This document shows, piece by piece, positions 16,759 through 26,608 of a stretch of 64,000 nucleotides of DNA. The stretch's first letter is position 1; every line of letters starts with the position of its first letter. A model generated the notes under the pieces. It worked only from the letters and a program-made list of their open reading frames with translations. It did not search any database and was not told the DNA's origin. The translations under genes were made by a program, and so were the position numbers. This stretch comes from Pyxidicoccus parkwaysis (GTDB lineage: Bacteria; Myxococcota; Myxococcia; Myxococcales; Myxococcaceae), in NCBI RefSeq assembly GCF_017301735.1, contig NZ_CP071090.1, forward strand, positions 1,302,001 to 1,366,000. The letters run 5' to 3'.

Positions 16759-17802
16759 ATGCGCGCCATGGCCTGGTCCCCTGAAATCTGTGTCTTCGGC
16801 GCGGGCAGCATCGGGTGTTACGTCGGTGGCCGGCTCGCGGCGGCGGGCGCGGCGGTGCGTTTCATTGGCCGGGAGCGCGTGGTGGCGGAGGTTCGCGAGC
16901 ACGGCCTGCGCCTGACGGACTGGCGGGGCGCGGACCTGAACGTGCCGGCTTCCGACGTGCATATCTCCACGGGGCACGAGGCGCTGGCCTCGGCGGACCT
17001 GGTGCTCGTCACGGTGAAGTCCGCGGCGACGGAGGAGGCGGGGCGCGCGCTCGCGGCGGGGCTCAAACCCGGCGCCAGCGTCATCAGCTTCCAGAACGGC
17101 CTGCACCGCGCGGACGTGCTGCGCGGCCTGCTGCCGGGGCGCGCGGTGCTGCAGGGCATGGTGCCCTTCAACGTCGCGGCGCAGGGCCAGGGCCATTTCC
17201 ACGCGGGCACCGAGGGCACGCTGGAGGTGGAGCAGCACGCGGTGCTCGCGCCCTTCCTGGACGCCTTCACGCGGGCGGGGCTCCCGTTGAAGCAGCACGC
17301 GGACATCGTCGCGGTGCAGTGGGCGAAGCTGCTGCTCAACCTCAACAACGCTGTCAACGCGCTGTCGGACCTGCCGCTGAAGGAGGAATTGTCCCAGCGC
17401 GCGTGGCGCCGGTGCCTGGCGCTGGCACAGAGCGAGGCGCTGGCGGTGTTGAAGCTCGCCGGGGTGAAACCCGCGAAGCTGACGCCGCTGCCGCCGGGTT
17501 GGATTCCCACGCTGCTGGGGGCGCCGGACGCGGTGTTCCGAAGTCTCGCGAAGAAGATGCTTGCCATCGACCCGAAGGCGCGCTCGTCCATGTGGGACGA
17601 CCTGCACGCGGGCCGGAAGACGGAGGTGGACTACCTCAACGGCGAGGTCGTCCGGCTCGCCCACCAGCGCGGGCTGTCCGCGCCGGTCAACTCACGCCTC
17701 GTGGAGCTGATCCACGAGGCGGAAAGCGGCAAGCGCCGCGTATGGACCGGGGACGCGCTGCTCGCGGACCTGAAGCAGGCGGAGCTCGAGGACGGGCCTT
17801 GA
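16759..17802 (+). CDS. panE: Ketopantoate reductase family (2-dehydropantoate 2-reductase)
   Basis: 347 residues; the ATG at 16759 or, three codons on, 16768 may start it. The NADPH-binding loop is VFGAGSIGCYVGGRLAAAG. The middle has VTVKSAATEEAG and the substrate-site block ISFQNGLHR; residues around WAKLLLNLNNAVNAL carry the catalytic Lys and Asn of the family, and SSMWDDLHAGRKTEVDYLNG is the typical C-terminal block. The reaction would be ketopantoate to pantoate in pantothenate synthesis, although many PanE homologues use other 2-oxoacids. Single gene, 375 bp from its upstream neighbour. Confidence 0.9.
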   Translation: MRAMAWSPEICVFGAGSIGCYVGGRLAAAGAAVRFIGRERVVAEVREHGLRLTDWRGADLNVPASDVHISTGHEALASADLVLVTVKSAATEEAGRALAAGLKPGASVISFQNGLHRADVLRGLLPGRAVLQGMVPFNVAAQGQGHFHAGTEGTLEVEQHAVLAPFLDAFTRAGLPLKQHADIVAVQWAKLLLNLNNAVNALSDLPLKEELSQRAWRRCLALAQSEALAVLKLAGVKPAKLTPLPPGWIPTLLGAPDAVFRSLAKKMLAIDPKARSSMWDDLHAGRKTEVDYLNGEVVRLAHQRGLSAPVNSRLVELIHEAESGKRRVWTGDALLADLKQAELEDGP

Positions 17803-17964
17803 GGCCGGTGGGGGCAGGGCACTGTGATGAAGGGCGTTCGTTGTCTTCGCCGCTCGTCCCGTCGGATTGCCATCCGCCACGGCTGGCGGCCACTCGTCAT
17901 TTATTTCCCGGCGGCATCCGGTAACACGGCCACGCTGCGTCCACACCCAACGCAAGGAGCCGCC

Positions 17965-18201
17965 GTGCAACTGGTCTTTCATGCCGCCTTCCGCCGCGCC
18001 TTCCGAATCTTTGCCGCCTGCTTCGCCCTGTTGTTCGCGGTCTGCCATAGCGCGCACGCTGCGACGCCGTCGATGGCTCGGAGGGTGGCCAAGATGTCGG
18101 CCTCGCGTACCTGCGCGCACGACGCGCGCGAACCCGACAGCCGCTTCGAACTGCAACAGAACGGCCCGCGGGTGCTTGCCCGGCTGGAGGTATCCCAGTG
18201 A
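17965..18201 (+). CDS. Small exported protein
   Basis: 78 residues from a GTG with AAGGAG five bases upstream, a good ribosome site. Residues 1-32 form a clear signal peptide (RIFAACFALLFAVCHSAHA, cut before ATPS). The mature part of about 46 residues is polar with one cysteine and no known motif. The signal peptide plus ribosome site are the only support; the gene could be chance. Confidence 0.45.
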   Translation: MQLVFHAAFRRAFRIFAACFALLFAVCHSAHAATPSMARRVAKMSASRTCAHDAREPDSRFELQQNGPRVLARLEVSQ

Positions 18202-18326
18202 CGGCGCCCCTGTGCGCAGTGGACGTCTGCCCTGTGAGAATGCAGACACCATGATGTAAGGAAGCAGTGAGGCAGCGGCCCGGCCCCACCGGGGAGCTGG
18301 GGCTGACCGAGAGAGGGAGACTCCGA

Positions 18327-19283
18327 ATGCAACGGCCATCCACCTGCGTCTTGAGCGTGCTCCTCGTGGTGACAGCGTGCGCCACACCGGTTCGGACGCA
18401 ACCCCCGGCCGTCCGCCCAGGTCCCGCCGATGCGCGCCTGGTGACGGAGGACATCGAGCGGTTCTGGGAGGCATTCGACGCAGCGGGTCCTGACGTCCGC
18501 CCGGAGGCATTCCAGGAGCGCTACCTCGCGCGGGCGTCGCCGGGCCTGAGGGACTTCATCAGACTGCGCATCGGGAGCGCGGACAAGCTCGCCGAGACGG
18601 TGCGCGGACACCACGGCTACTACGCCTCGGTCCGCGCGAGCACGCTGCGCGTCCGGGAGCTCGAGCCGCAAATCCGGGAGGCCTTCGCCAGGCTCCGCGC
18701 GCTCTACCCGGAGGCCACGTTCCCGGACGTGTACTTCACCGTCGGCCGGCTCAACTCGGGAGGTACTACCTCGGAGCGGGGGCTCCTCATCGGCGTGGAG
18801 ATGTACGGGCTGACGGACGATGCGCCCCGGGGAGAGCTGAATGCCTGGCTGAGCGCGGTGCTGCGGCCGGTGGAGGAGCTCCCGCACCTCGTGGCCCACG
18901 AGCTCATCCACTTCCAGCAGCCCCCCGACCACGAGCGGATGAACCTGCTCGAGCAGTCACTCCGGGAGGGGAGCGCGGACTTCCTCGCGGAGCTCATCTC
19001 CGGCAGGGACATCAACGAGCACGTCCATGCCTGGGCGGAGCCGCGCGAGGCTGAGCTGTGGCGGGAGTTCCGCGAGCGGATGCACTCCGAGGACGTGAGG
19101 GGATGGCTCTACGACGGCGACGCGAGCTCCGGCCGGCCCGCCGACCTCGGGTACTGGATGGGCTACAAGATTGCCCGCGCCTACTACGAGCGCGCCGCGG
19201 ACAAGCGCCAGGCCGTCCATGACATCCTCACGGCCACGGATGCCGACGCGTTCCTCGCGGCGAGCGGTTACGCGCCACGGTGA
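18327..19283 (+). CDS. Predicted Zn-protease lipoprotein, DUF2268-like
   Basis: 318 residues; GGGAGA lies seven bases before the ATG. Lipobox VTAC at about residue 15-18 makes it a lipoprotein. His191, Glu192 and His195 in VAHELIHFQQ form a zincin HEXXH site, and LREGSADFLAELISG about 20 residues later carries the probable third ligand, as in DUF2268 and gliding-motility GldB-like proteins. The C-terminal LGYWMGYKIARAYYERA is typical of that group. Likely a periplasmic or surface zinc peptidase, substrate unknown. Followed by a hairpin. Confidence 0.85.
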   Translation: MQRPSTCVLSVLLVVTACATPVRTQPPAVRPGPADARLVTEDIERFWEAFDAAGPDVRPEAFQERYLARASPGLRDFIRLRIGSADKLAETVRGHHGYYASVRASTLRVRELEPQIREAFARLRALYPEATFPDVYFTVGRLNSGGTTSERGLLIGVEMYGLTDDAPRGELNAWLSAVLRPVEELPHLVAHELIHFQQPPDHERMNLLEQSLREGSADFLAELISGRDINEHVHAWAEPREAELWREFRERMHSEDVRGWLYDGDASSGRPADLGYWMGYKIARAYYERAADKRQAVHDILTATDADAFLAASGYAPR

Positions 19284-19289
19284 GCGGAC

Positions 19290-19320
19290 GGCCCCACCCG
19301 GCCCGGCATGCGCTGGGGCC
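19290..19320 (+). terminator. Hairpin after DUF2268-like gene
   Basis: Stem GGCCCCA with TGGGGCC, 17-base loop, starting 7 bp after the stop. No T-run. Confidence 0.45.
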
Positions 19321-19468
19321 ATGAATCTCAGCCGATACCCTTACAGCAGTGCTCCGCTGGCCGTGGGTGGCCCGCATGGTGCGCCGGTGGTTGCGGAACC
19401 TCGCGGAGGCGGATTTTCGCCCCGGTGCCCCGGAGGTGATTCGAGAGTCGTTGCGCGGGGTAGGGGAG

Positions 19469-19541
19469 TGGGCCCTCCCGGATTCGAACCGGGGACCAAT
19501 CGGTTATGAGCCGACAGCTCTAACCGCTGAGCTAAGGGCCC
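19469..19541 (-). tRNA. tRNA-Ile2 (anticodon CAU)
   Basis: 73 bases, CCA not encoded. On the minus strand the acceptor is GGGCCCT paired with AGGGCCC and the discriminator is A. The D-arm TAGCTCAGCGGTTAGAGC, anticodon loop CTCATAA and T-arm with GTTCGAATC are all intact. The anticodon is CAU, but the body resembles E. coli ileX and not initiator or elongator tRNA-Met; after lysidine modification of C34 by TilS such a tRNA reads AUA as isoleucine. The 3' half is repeated in degraded form at 13398-13441. Confidence 0.93.
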
Positions 19542-19640
19542 CCAAAGACAACAGCCACCGCGAGCGGGGTGATAACCCTCCGCGCGCGCCGCTGGCAAGA
19601 GGGACTCCCCCGGGCCGCTCCTACCGGATAGAGGGAAGCG

Positions 19641-20129
19641 TCACCCGCGCGCGTCTTCGTCCACCATCACGCGAAATACTTCGCCGCGCTGCCGCACCTC
19701 GAGGCCCTCGGCGCGCAGGCGCTTCGCCTGCTCGTGCGCCACCATGGGCGCCAGCGTGCCGTCCGAGCGGATGACCCGCCACCAGGGCACGTCGCGTTGC
19801 CGCTCCGGAGGCAGCCCCGTCAATTCGTGCCCCACGCCGCGCGCCGCGCCGGGCCGCCCCGCGTAGAGCGCCACCTGCGCGTACGAGCGCACCTGTCCGC
19901 GCGGAATGGCCCGCACCGCCCGGAACACCGTCTCGGAGAAGAGCGGACGCGGCTCCGGCTTCGACTCGGAGCCTGGCTTCGCTTCGGGCTTCGGCGTCAG
20001 CTCGAGCTTCGGTTTCGCTCGCGGCGGTGGCTTCGACCTGGAGCCGGGCGTCGACTTCGACGGCGGCTTCGGCTTCGAACCGGACCTGGACTTCGCCTCG
20101 GGCTTCACTCTCTTCGCGCGCGCGGCCAT
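19641..20129 (-). CDS. Alkyltransferase-like (ATL/MGMT-fold) protein with basic N-terminal tail
   Basis: 162 residues. Residues 63-160 have the MGMT DNA-binding fold: FRAVRAIPRGQVRSYAQVA (helix-turn-helix entry) and the GVGHEL block. The alkyl-acceptor motif PCHRV is replaced by PWWRV (Pro115, Trp116, Trp117, Arg118), so the cysteine is gone and the protein cannot take up alkyl groups. Proteins of this kind bind alkylguanine and hand it to nucleotide excision repair. Residues 1-62 are a Lys/Pro/Ser-rich tail with KPEAK and SKPKP repeats, probably a nonspecific DNA-binding arm. The IS630 element begins 14 bp upstream of the start and may have displaced its promoter. Confidence 0.9.
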   Translation of the reverse strand: MAARAKRVKPEAKSRSGSKPKPPSKSTPGSRSKPPPRAKPKLELTPKPEAKPGSESKPEPRPLFSETVFRAVRAIPRGQVRSYAQVALYAGRPGAARGVGHELTGLPPERQRDVPWWRVIRSDGTLAPMVAHEQAKRLRAEGLEVRQRGEVFRVMVDEDARG

Positions 20130-20142
20130 GGCGCACGGGACT

Positions 20143-20164
20143 CTAAGTAGGTAGCCAAAAGTTC
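20143..20164 (+). repeat. IS630 left terminal inverted repeat
   Basis: CTAAGTAGGTAGCCAAAAGT and two more bases; pairs with the right end with one mismatch. The orfB stop codon (TAG, minus strand) lies inside it. Confidence 0.85.
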
Positions 20165-20742
20165 TCTAACAAATCCCGCAACCAGAAGCCCTCCGCGAGG
20201 ATACCCGCCTTGCGGAGGGCCTGCGTTGGCGTGAGCGCCAGCAGCCACAGGACGGCGGCATCGACATGGTCATCGACGGTGGCGTACTGGCGATTGGCCG
20301 AGATGTGCAGCTTCAGCTCCCGCCAGATGTGGTCCATGGCGTTGAGCTCGGGGCGCTGCTTGGGCAGCCAGAGCAGGTGAATGGCCAGCTGGGCTGCGAG
20401 TGCCTGCGAGCGCTGGGCGGTATGGCAACTGGCCTGGTCCAACAGCAGCAGCACCGCTCGGCCCGGGTAGGCCAGGCGAAGCAGGCGCAGGAAGGCCATG
20501 AAATCCTCCTGCCGCCCGCGCTGGCTGGTGGCGACCACGCGGTGGCCGGTGCGTGGATTGATGGCTCCCCACACCGCGCGCTTGGCGTTCTCCCCGGTGA
20601 TGAGGACCTGGGCTGGCTCGCCGACCGGGGCCCACGCCGCGCGCAGCGGCGGAAACCACCTGAGCACGGTGCTGTCCATGATGAGCAGGACCGCACGAGG
20701 CGACTGCGCCTTGAACTTCTTCAGACGGCGGACAAGGCCCCT
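20143..20742 (-). CDS. IS630 transposase orfB (DDE catalytic half)
   Basis: 199 residues read in the -1 frame from the slippery run. The DDE triad is complete: first Asp in LIMDSTVLRWFPPL, second in LLLDQASCHTAQ, and Glu in NAMDHIWRELKLHISANRQ. A start of its own is not evident, so it is probably made only as the frameshifted fusion with orfA. It ends with the TAG in the left inverted repeat. All catalytic residues being present, the element may still move. Confidence 0.88.
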   Translation of the reverse strand, partial: RGLVRRLKKFKAQSPRAVLLIMDSTVLRWFPPLRAAWAPVGEPAQVLITGENAKRAVWGAINPRTGHRVVATSQRGRQEDFMAFLRLLRLAYPGRAVLLLLDQASCHTAQRSQALAAQLAIHLLWLPKQRPELNAMDHIWRELKLHISANRQYATVDDHVDAAVLWLLALTPTQALRKAGILAEGFWLRDLLENFWLPT

Positions 20743-21239
20743 TTTTTCTGCGCCAGGTGCGGCGCACGCGTCACGTACACGTACCGGGGCCGCTTCCAGC
20801 GCAGGCCGGCCTCGTGCAGCCGGCGGCGCAACGTGCGCGGCGACACGTCGATGCCTTGCTGGCGAAGGTGCGTGCACAGCAGCGGCACCGTCCAGCCGTG
20901 GGTCGCCCAGCCCGCCTCTTGCGGACTCTGCTGGACCACGCGGCGCAGGAGCGTGTCGGTCAGACGCGAGGCGCCGCGAGGCCGCCCTGTCCGCGGACGG
21001 TCCAGGAGCACCTCGGACTGGTGCGACTCCAAGTAGCGTCCCAGCCAGCGATAGACGATGGGCCGGCTCAGGGCGCACAGACGCGCCACGTCTGCCACGG
21101 ACTGGCCCTCGGCTACGAGTTTCACAGCCAGCAACCGCCGGAGGTGGCGGGCATCGCGAGCCTCTCGCAGTGCCCGCTCCAGTCGGTGCCTGTCGTCGGC
21201 TGTCAGCCCAAGCTCGGCAGGGCTCCTCACGCGTCGCAT
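20721..21239 (-). CDS. IS630 transposase orfA (DNA-binding half)
   Basis: 172 residues from the ATG at 21239 ([12 protein letters not shown]). Residues 30-75 form the helix-turn-helix ([20 protein letters not shown], then [13 protein letters not shown]) and a second winged helix lies at about 85-150 ([20 protein letters not shown]). The frame ends shortly after a run of six A and four G at 20738-20747. A -1 slip there, after 166 codons, would join it to orfB and give a product of about 365 residues, normal for this family. The open frame upstream of 21239 leaves the element and is not protein-like. Confidence 0.88.
   Translation of the reverse strand: MRRVRSPAELGLTADDRHRLERALREARDARHLRRLLAVKLVAEGQSVADVARLCALSRPIVYRWLGRYLESHQSEVLLDRPRTGRPRGASRLTDTLLRRVVQQSPQEAGWATHGWTVPLLCTHLRQQGIDVSPRTLRRRLHEAGLRWKRPRYVYVTRAPHLAQKKGALSAV
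20738..20747 (-). promoter_or_regulatory. Programmed frameshift site A6G4
   Basis: On the minus strand AAAAAAGGGG follows GCGCAG. In the orfA frame it reads AAA AAA GGG; slipping back one base gives AGG GGC and continues into orfB. Homopolymer slippage at this point is the usual way two-frame IS630 elements make full transposase. A sequencing error in the run is the alternative. Confidence 0.75.
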
Positions 21240-21276
21240 GAGGCATATGCTGCGCACCCAGGCCGAATTTGTCTCC

Positions 21277-21298
21277 GAACTTTTGGCTACATACTTAG
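21277..21298 (-). repeat. IS630 right terminal inverted repeat
   Basis: Reverse complement begins CTAAGTATGTAGCCAAAAGT, matching the left repeat at 21 of 22 positions. Confidence 0.85.
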
Positions 21299-21307
21299 AA
21301 ACACGAA

Positions 21308-21337
21308 GGCCCCCGGTCCACGAGTGGAGCGGGGGCC
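21308..21337 (-). terminator. Terminator of the rpoD operon
   Basis: Long stem: GGCCCCCG pairs with CGGGGGCC, and inside it TCCAC pairs with GTGGA around a GA turn. It lies 25 bp after the rpoD stop, followed on the minus strand by TTCGTGTTTC. The IS630 repeat begins 10 bp beyond. Confidence 0.8.
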
Positions 21338-21362
21338 CTGTGCTCAACCCGTCAGCGCGGGC

Positions 21363-23495
<2,133 letters not shown>

Positions 23496-23587
23496 TCGGG
23501 TACTTCTCCTTAGGAAATTCAGGGGCTTGAGGCCAGGGGCGAGCCGGCCGATCTACCGCAAAGTCAGGGTTTCTTACAAACGCGAAC

Positions 23588-25399
23588 TCAAACCGGTTGC
23601 ATGGGCGCCTTTGTTCCCGACGAGCCAGGCTTGAGCTCCTCCAGGACACGCTTCTTGAGGGCCAACAGTTCCACGCGCTCCGAAAGGAGCTGGCGCGTCT
23701 CCTCTGTCAGGTCAAACGCCCCCGCCGTCTGCTCCGTCGCCCGTCTTATATAAATGAGGCGTTCGTCGATGCGCCGCACCATGATTTCCCGACAGATGTT
23801 CGAGAAGTCATGCTCAAGCGTCGCCCCTGTCTCGGGGAGCTGACGCCAGGCCTCCTCGACGGCGCGCTTCACGACGTCCGTCGCCTCGTAGAGCGCGTCC
23901 TCGGTGCCATGCCCGGACGTGGCATGAGCGAGCGCCATGCGCAGCCCCATGTGGGACAGCTCATCACACACCCGGAACGTGTCCCGGGCGAGCAGGCGGG
24001 CGTCGCGGAGGACGGCGGCGACGTAGAGCGTCTCGAGCCAGGGTGGCGGCTTCTCCGTGGGGCGGGGTGGCTGCTGCGCGGGCGTGGCGTGTTGCTGGGG
24101 CCCCACGGTGTTGGGCTTGGGGCGCAGGTTCTTGAGCGAGTCCTCGACGATGGCGGCCGTCCACCCGAAGTGCGACGCGAGGGCCTCGAAGAGGTCCTTG
24201 CGCACGAGGCCCTGGGGCACCTGCGCAATCATGGGCTTGAGCCTGTCGAGGGCGGCCATCTTCTCCTCGAAGGGGGAGCGGGTGCCGTCTGGCAGCACGG
24301 TGGAGAACAGGTGCGAGGTGAGCGGCTGCGCGCTGTCGAGCAGACGCTCCACACCTTCCAACCCTTCACGGCGCGCGAAGGTGTCCGGGTCGTCTCCCTG
24401 CGGCAGCAGCGCGACTCGGGCGTCTGCTCCCGCGGCGAGCAGGGGACCGGCAAGCCGCTCGACCGCGGCGAGGCCGGCCTTGTCTCCGTCGAGCAGGAGG
24501 AAGAGGCGCTTGGCTTCTGCGCGCTTGAGCACCTGCAGGTGGCCGGGCGTGAGGTTGGTGGAGCAGAGTGCCACCGAGTGGCGCACGCCCACCTGGTACA
24601 GGCCGATACAGTCGAAGTAGCCCTCGACCAGGATGGCGGCCTTGCGCTTGTGCACCTCGTCGCGCGCCTGGTTCATCCCGAAGAGCGTCTCGCTCTTGTT
24701 GTAGATGCGCGACTCGCGCGAGTTGAGGTACTTCGGCCCGTCGTCGGAGCCCACGAGCCGGCCGCCGAAGGCGATGGCGCGCCCTTCCGGCGAGCGGATG
24801 GGGACGATGAGCCGGCCCCGGAAGAAGTCGATGAAGCCGTCCCCGCTGGAGCGCGGCGTCACGAGGCCCGCGTGCTGTCCCCACTCGAGCATGCCGTGCT
24901 TCTGGAGGCGGTCCGCGAGGACGCTCCATGAGTTGGGCGCCCAGCCCAGCCCGAAGGCCATGGCCGTCTCCTCGGAGACGCCGCGGCTGGCGATATAGGC
25001 GCGCGCGGCGCGGCCCTCCTCCTGCTGCCAGAGCAGGGTGCGGAAGTGCTCGGCGGCGAAGTCCGTGGCCTCCTTGATGCGCTGCCGCTCGCGGACGCCC
25101 GGGTCCTCCTCGCCCTCCACGTCGATGCCCAGGTCGCGCGCGAGGTCCTTCACCGCGTCGACGAAAGTCTTTCCGAGGTAGCGCTGGACGAAGGACACCG
25201 CGTCACCGCTCGCGCGGCAGCCGTGGCAGAAATAGAAGCGCTTCTCCGGCACCACGTAGAACGACGGCGTCTTCTCCTGATGGAAGGGACAGCGCCCCTT
25301 CCACTCCCGCCCGGCCTTCTTCAACTCCACGTGGCGCGCGATGAGCCCCACGAGGTCCACCCGCTCGAGGACTTCCTGGATTTTGTGCTCTGGAATCAC
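23588..25399 (-). CDS. dnaG: DNA primase
   Basis: 603 residues from a GTG start with GGGAG just upstream; the open frame beyond it is not protein-like. The enzyme makes RNA primers at the replication fork. The zinc-binding domain is at the start (CPFHQEKTPSFYV, then FCHGCRASGDAVSF). The RNA-polymerase core includes FFRGRLIVPIRSPEGRAIAF and PKYLNSRES; the TOPRIM motifs are ILVEGYFDCIGLYQ and LLLDGDKAG. A Pro/Gln-rich linker near 435-460 leads to the helicase-interacting C-terminal domain. It lies between yqeY and rpoD in the macromolecular synthesis operon. The spacer before it is unusually long (334 bp). Confidence 0.98.
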   Translation of the reverse strand: MIPEHKIQEVLERVDLVGLIARHVELKKAGREWKGRCPFHQEKTPSFYVVPEKRFYFCHGCRASGDAVSFVQRYLGKTFVDAVKDLARDLGIDVEGEEDPGVRERQRIKEATDFAAEHFRTLLWQQEEGRAARAYIASRGVSEETAMAFGLGWAPNSWSVLADRLQKHGMLEWGQHAGLVTPRSSGDGFIDFFRGRLIVPIRSPEGRAIAFGGRLVGSDDGPKYLNSRESRIYNKSETLFGMNQARDEVHKRKAAILVEGYFDCIGLYQVGVRHSVALCSTNLTPGHLQVLKRAEAKRLFLLLDGDKAGLAAVERLAGPLLAAGADARVALLPQGDDPDTFARREGLEGVERLLDSAQPLTSHLFSTVLPDGTRSPFEEKMAALDRLKPMIAQVPQGLVRKDLFEALASHFGWTAAIVEDSLKNLRPKPNTVGPQQHATPAQQPPRPTEKPPPWLETLYVAAVLRDARLLARDTFRVCDELSHMGLRMALAHATSGHGTEDALYEATDVVKRAVEEAWRQLPETGATLEHDFSNICREIMVRRIDERLIYIRRATEQTAGAFDLTEETRQLLSERVELLALKKRVLEELKPGSSGTKAPMQPV

Positions 25400-25733
25400 G
25401 GCTCCCACCCCCAGGCCCACGCTGAGGTGGGCGCAGGCCTGACATCCTCGCAGCCCGGCCTGACGTCCTCCGCCGGCCAGGCGACCTGGCGGATCCTGCC
25501 CTCGGCTGGCGCCGCAGGGGAGCGGGGGATGGGTGGAGGCGGGTGGGGCACGGACAGGACTCCTGGGGCCCGGTGCGCTCCGCCAGACGGGCGGGAGCGG
25601 CAGGGGCCGGCCCTGGCACTTAATGACGGGGGGGCAGGGGGGCAAGTTTCCGCCCAGCCCCCTGTCCTCAAATGCAGCGGCGCCGCCGGTTTCCCGACAG
25701 CGCCACAAGTGCTTCAAGCAGGACGGTGGAGGC
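25400..25733. other. 334-bp spacer between yqeY and dnaG
   Basis: No gene. It is G/C-rich with short direct repeats (GGCCTGACATCCTC and GGCCTGACGTCCTC near 25435-25470). The least GC-rich patch, about 25615-25685, could hold an internal dnaG promoter: on the minus strand TTGCCC and TAAGTG are 17 bp apart near 25620-25645, but the match is weak. Confidence 0.4.
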
Positions 25734-26192
25734 TCAGCCCAGCTTCGCGAGCTCGGCCTTCACGGCCTCGGAGATGGCGCGGCCCTCGGCCTTGCCCTGG
25801 AGCTTGGGGTTGAGGTTCTTCATCACCGCGCCCATGTCCTTGGGGCCCTTGGCGCCCACCTCGGCGATGGCGGCCTTGACGGCGGTGGAGAGCTCGTCGG
25901 CGGAGAGCTGCTTGGGGAGGTAGTTCTGGAGGACGGTAATCTCGGCCTCCTCCTTCTCCGCCAGCTCCGCGCGGCCGCCGGCCTTGAACTGGTCGATGGA
26001 GTCACGGCGCTGCTTGATGAGGCCGGTGATGACGGACTGGACGCCCGCGTCGTCGAGGGCGGAGGCGCCGGGCTCGACTTCCTTGTACTTCACCGCGCTC
26101 TTGAGCATCCGCAGGACGCTGAGGGTGAGCTCGTTCTTGGACCGCATCGCGTCCTTGAGGTCCGCGTCGATCCGCTCCTTCAGGGTGGCCAT
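25734..26192 (-). CDS. yqeY: GatB/YqeY domain protein
   Basis: 152 residues, the full length of the stand-alone YqeY family: LKERIDADLKDAMRSKNELT at the start, and the tail KDMGAVMKNLNPKLQGKAEG, both standard. The fold is shared with the tRNA-binding tail of the GatB subunit of the Asp/Glu-tRNA amidotransferase; the function of the free-standing form is not settled, but a role in tRNA or translation quality control is assumed. It lies between rpsU and dnaG, a gene order found in many bacteria. Start at 26192; upstream ribosome site weak. Confidence 0.95.
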   Translation of the reverse strand: MATLKERIDADLKDAMRSKNELTLSVLRMLKSAVKYKEVEPGASALDDAGVQSVITGLIKQRRDSIDQFKAGGRAELAEKEEAEITVLQNYLPKQLSADELSTAVKAAIAEVGAKGPKDMGAVMKNLNPKLQGKAEGRAISEAVKAELAKLG

Positions 26193-26281
26193 GTCGCGAC
26201 TCCGCTGGGCTTGTGTTCGGGAACTTTGGACGGCGGGAGCCAGGGCGCCTGACGGGCCCCGGCTCCACACACGGGCCTCGC

Positions 26282-26476
26282 TCAGAACGACTTGCGGGCC
26301 TTCTTCACCGCGCGCTTCTTGGCGGCGAGAGCCTTCTTCTTCCGCTTCACGGAAGGCTTCTCGTAGTGCTCGCGCTTGCGGATCTCGGAGAGGATTCCGG
26401 CCTTCTCGGTCGCCTTCTTGAAGCGCTTGAGGGCGCTCTCAATCGACTCGCCTTCCTTCACTCGGATACCGGGCAT
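26282..26476 (-). CDS. rpsU: 30S ribosomal protein S21
   Basis: 64 residues: [19 protein letters not shown], then the [15 protein letters not shown] block and a Lys/Ala-rich tail typical of S21. It sits near the mRNA exit of the 30S subunit and helps start-site recognition. AAGGAGGTGA seven bases before the ATG is a near-perfect anti-16S match. First gene of the operon with yqeY, dnaG and rpoD; a possible promoter on the minus strand near 26540-26575 (TTGCGT, 17 bp, CATACC) is weak. Confidence 0.98.
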   Translation of the reverse strand: MPGIRVKEGESIESALKRFKKATEKAGILSEIRKREHYEKPSVKRKKKALAAKKRAVKKARKSF

Positions 26477-26608
26477 GCTGTCACCTCCTTCCGCCGTGCG
26501 TAGATGTGGGTGTGACTCAAAAGGGGCAGCGGGTATGGCCCACCGCAGGGGAAAACGCAAGGGTGCTTCGGGGAAACATGGGTGCCGATGCACTAGAGTG
26601 GCCGCATC

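Larger units (their letters stand above)
20143..21298 (-). mobile_element. IS630-family insertion sequence
   Basis: About 1.15 kb. The ends are inverted repeats of about 22 bp with one mismatch: 20143-20164 and 21277-21298; the inner GTAGCCAAAAGTTC is perfect on both sides. TA dinucleotides at 20144-20145 and 21296-21297 would be the usual IS630 target duplication, making the element proper 20146-21295. It contains two overlapping transposase frames joined by a slippery run. It lies between the ATL gene and the rpoD terminator and looks intact. Confidence 0.9.
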
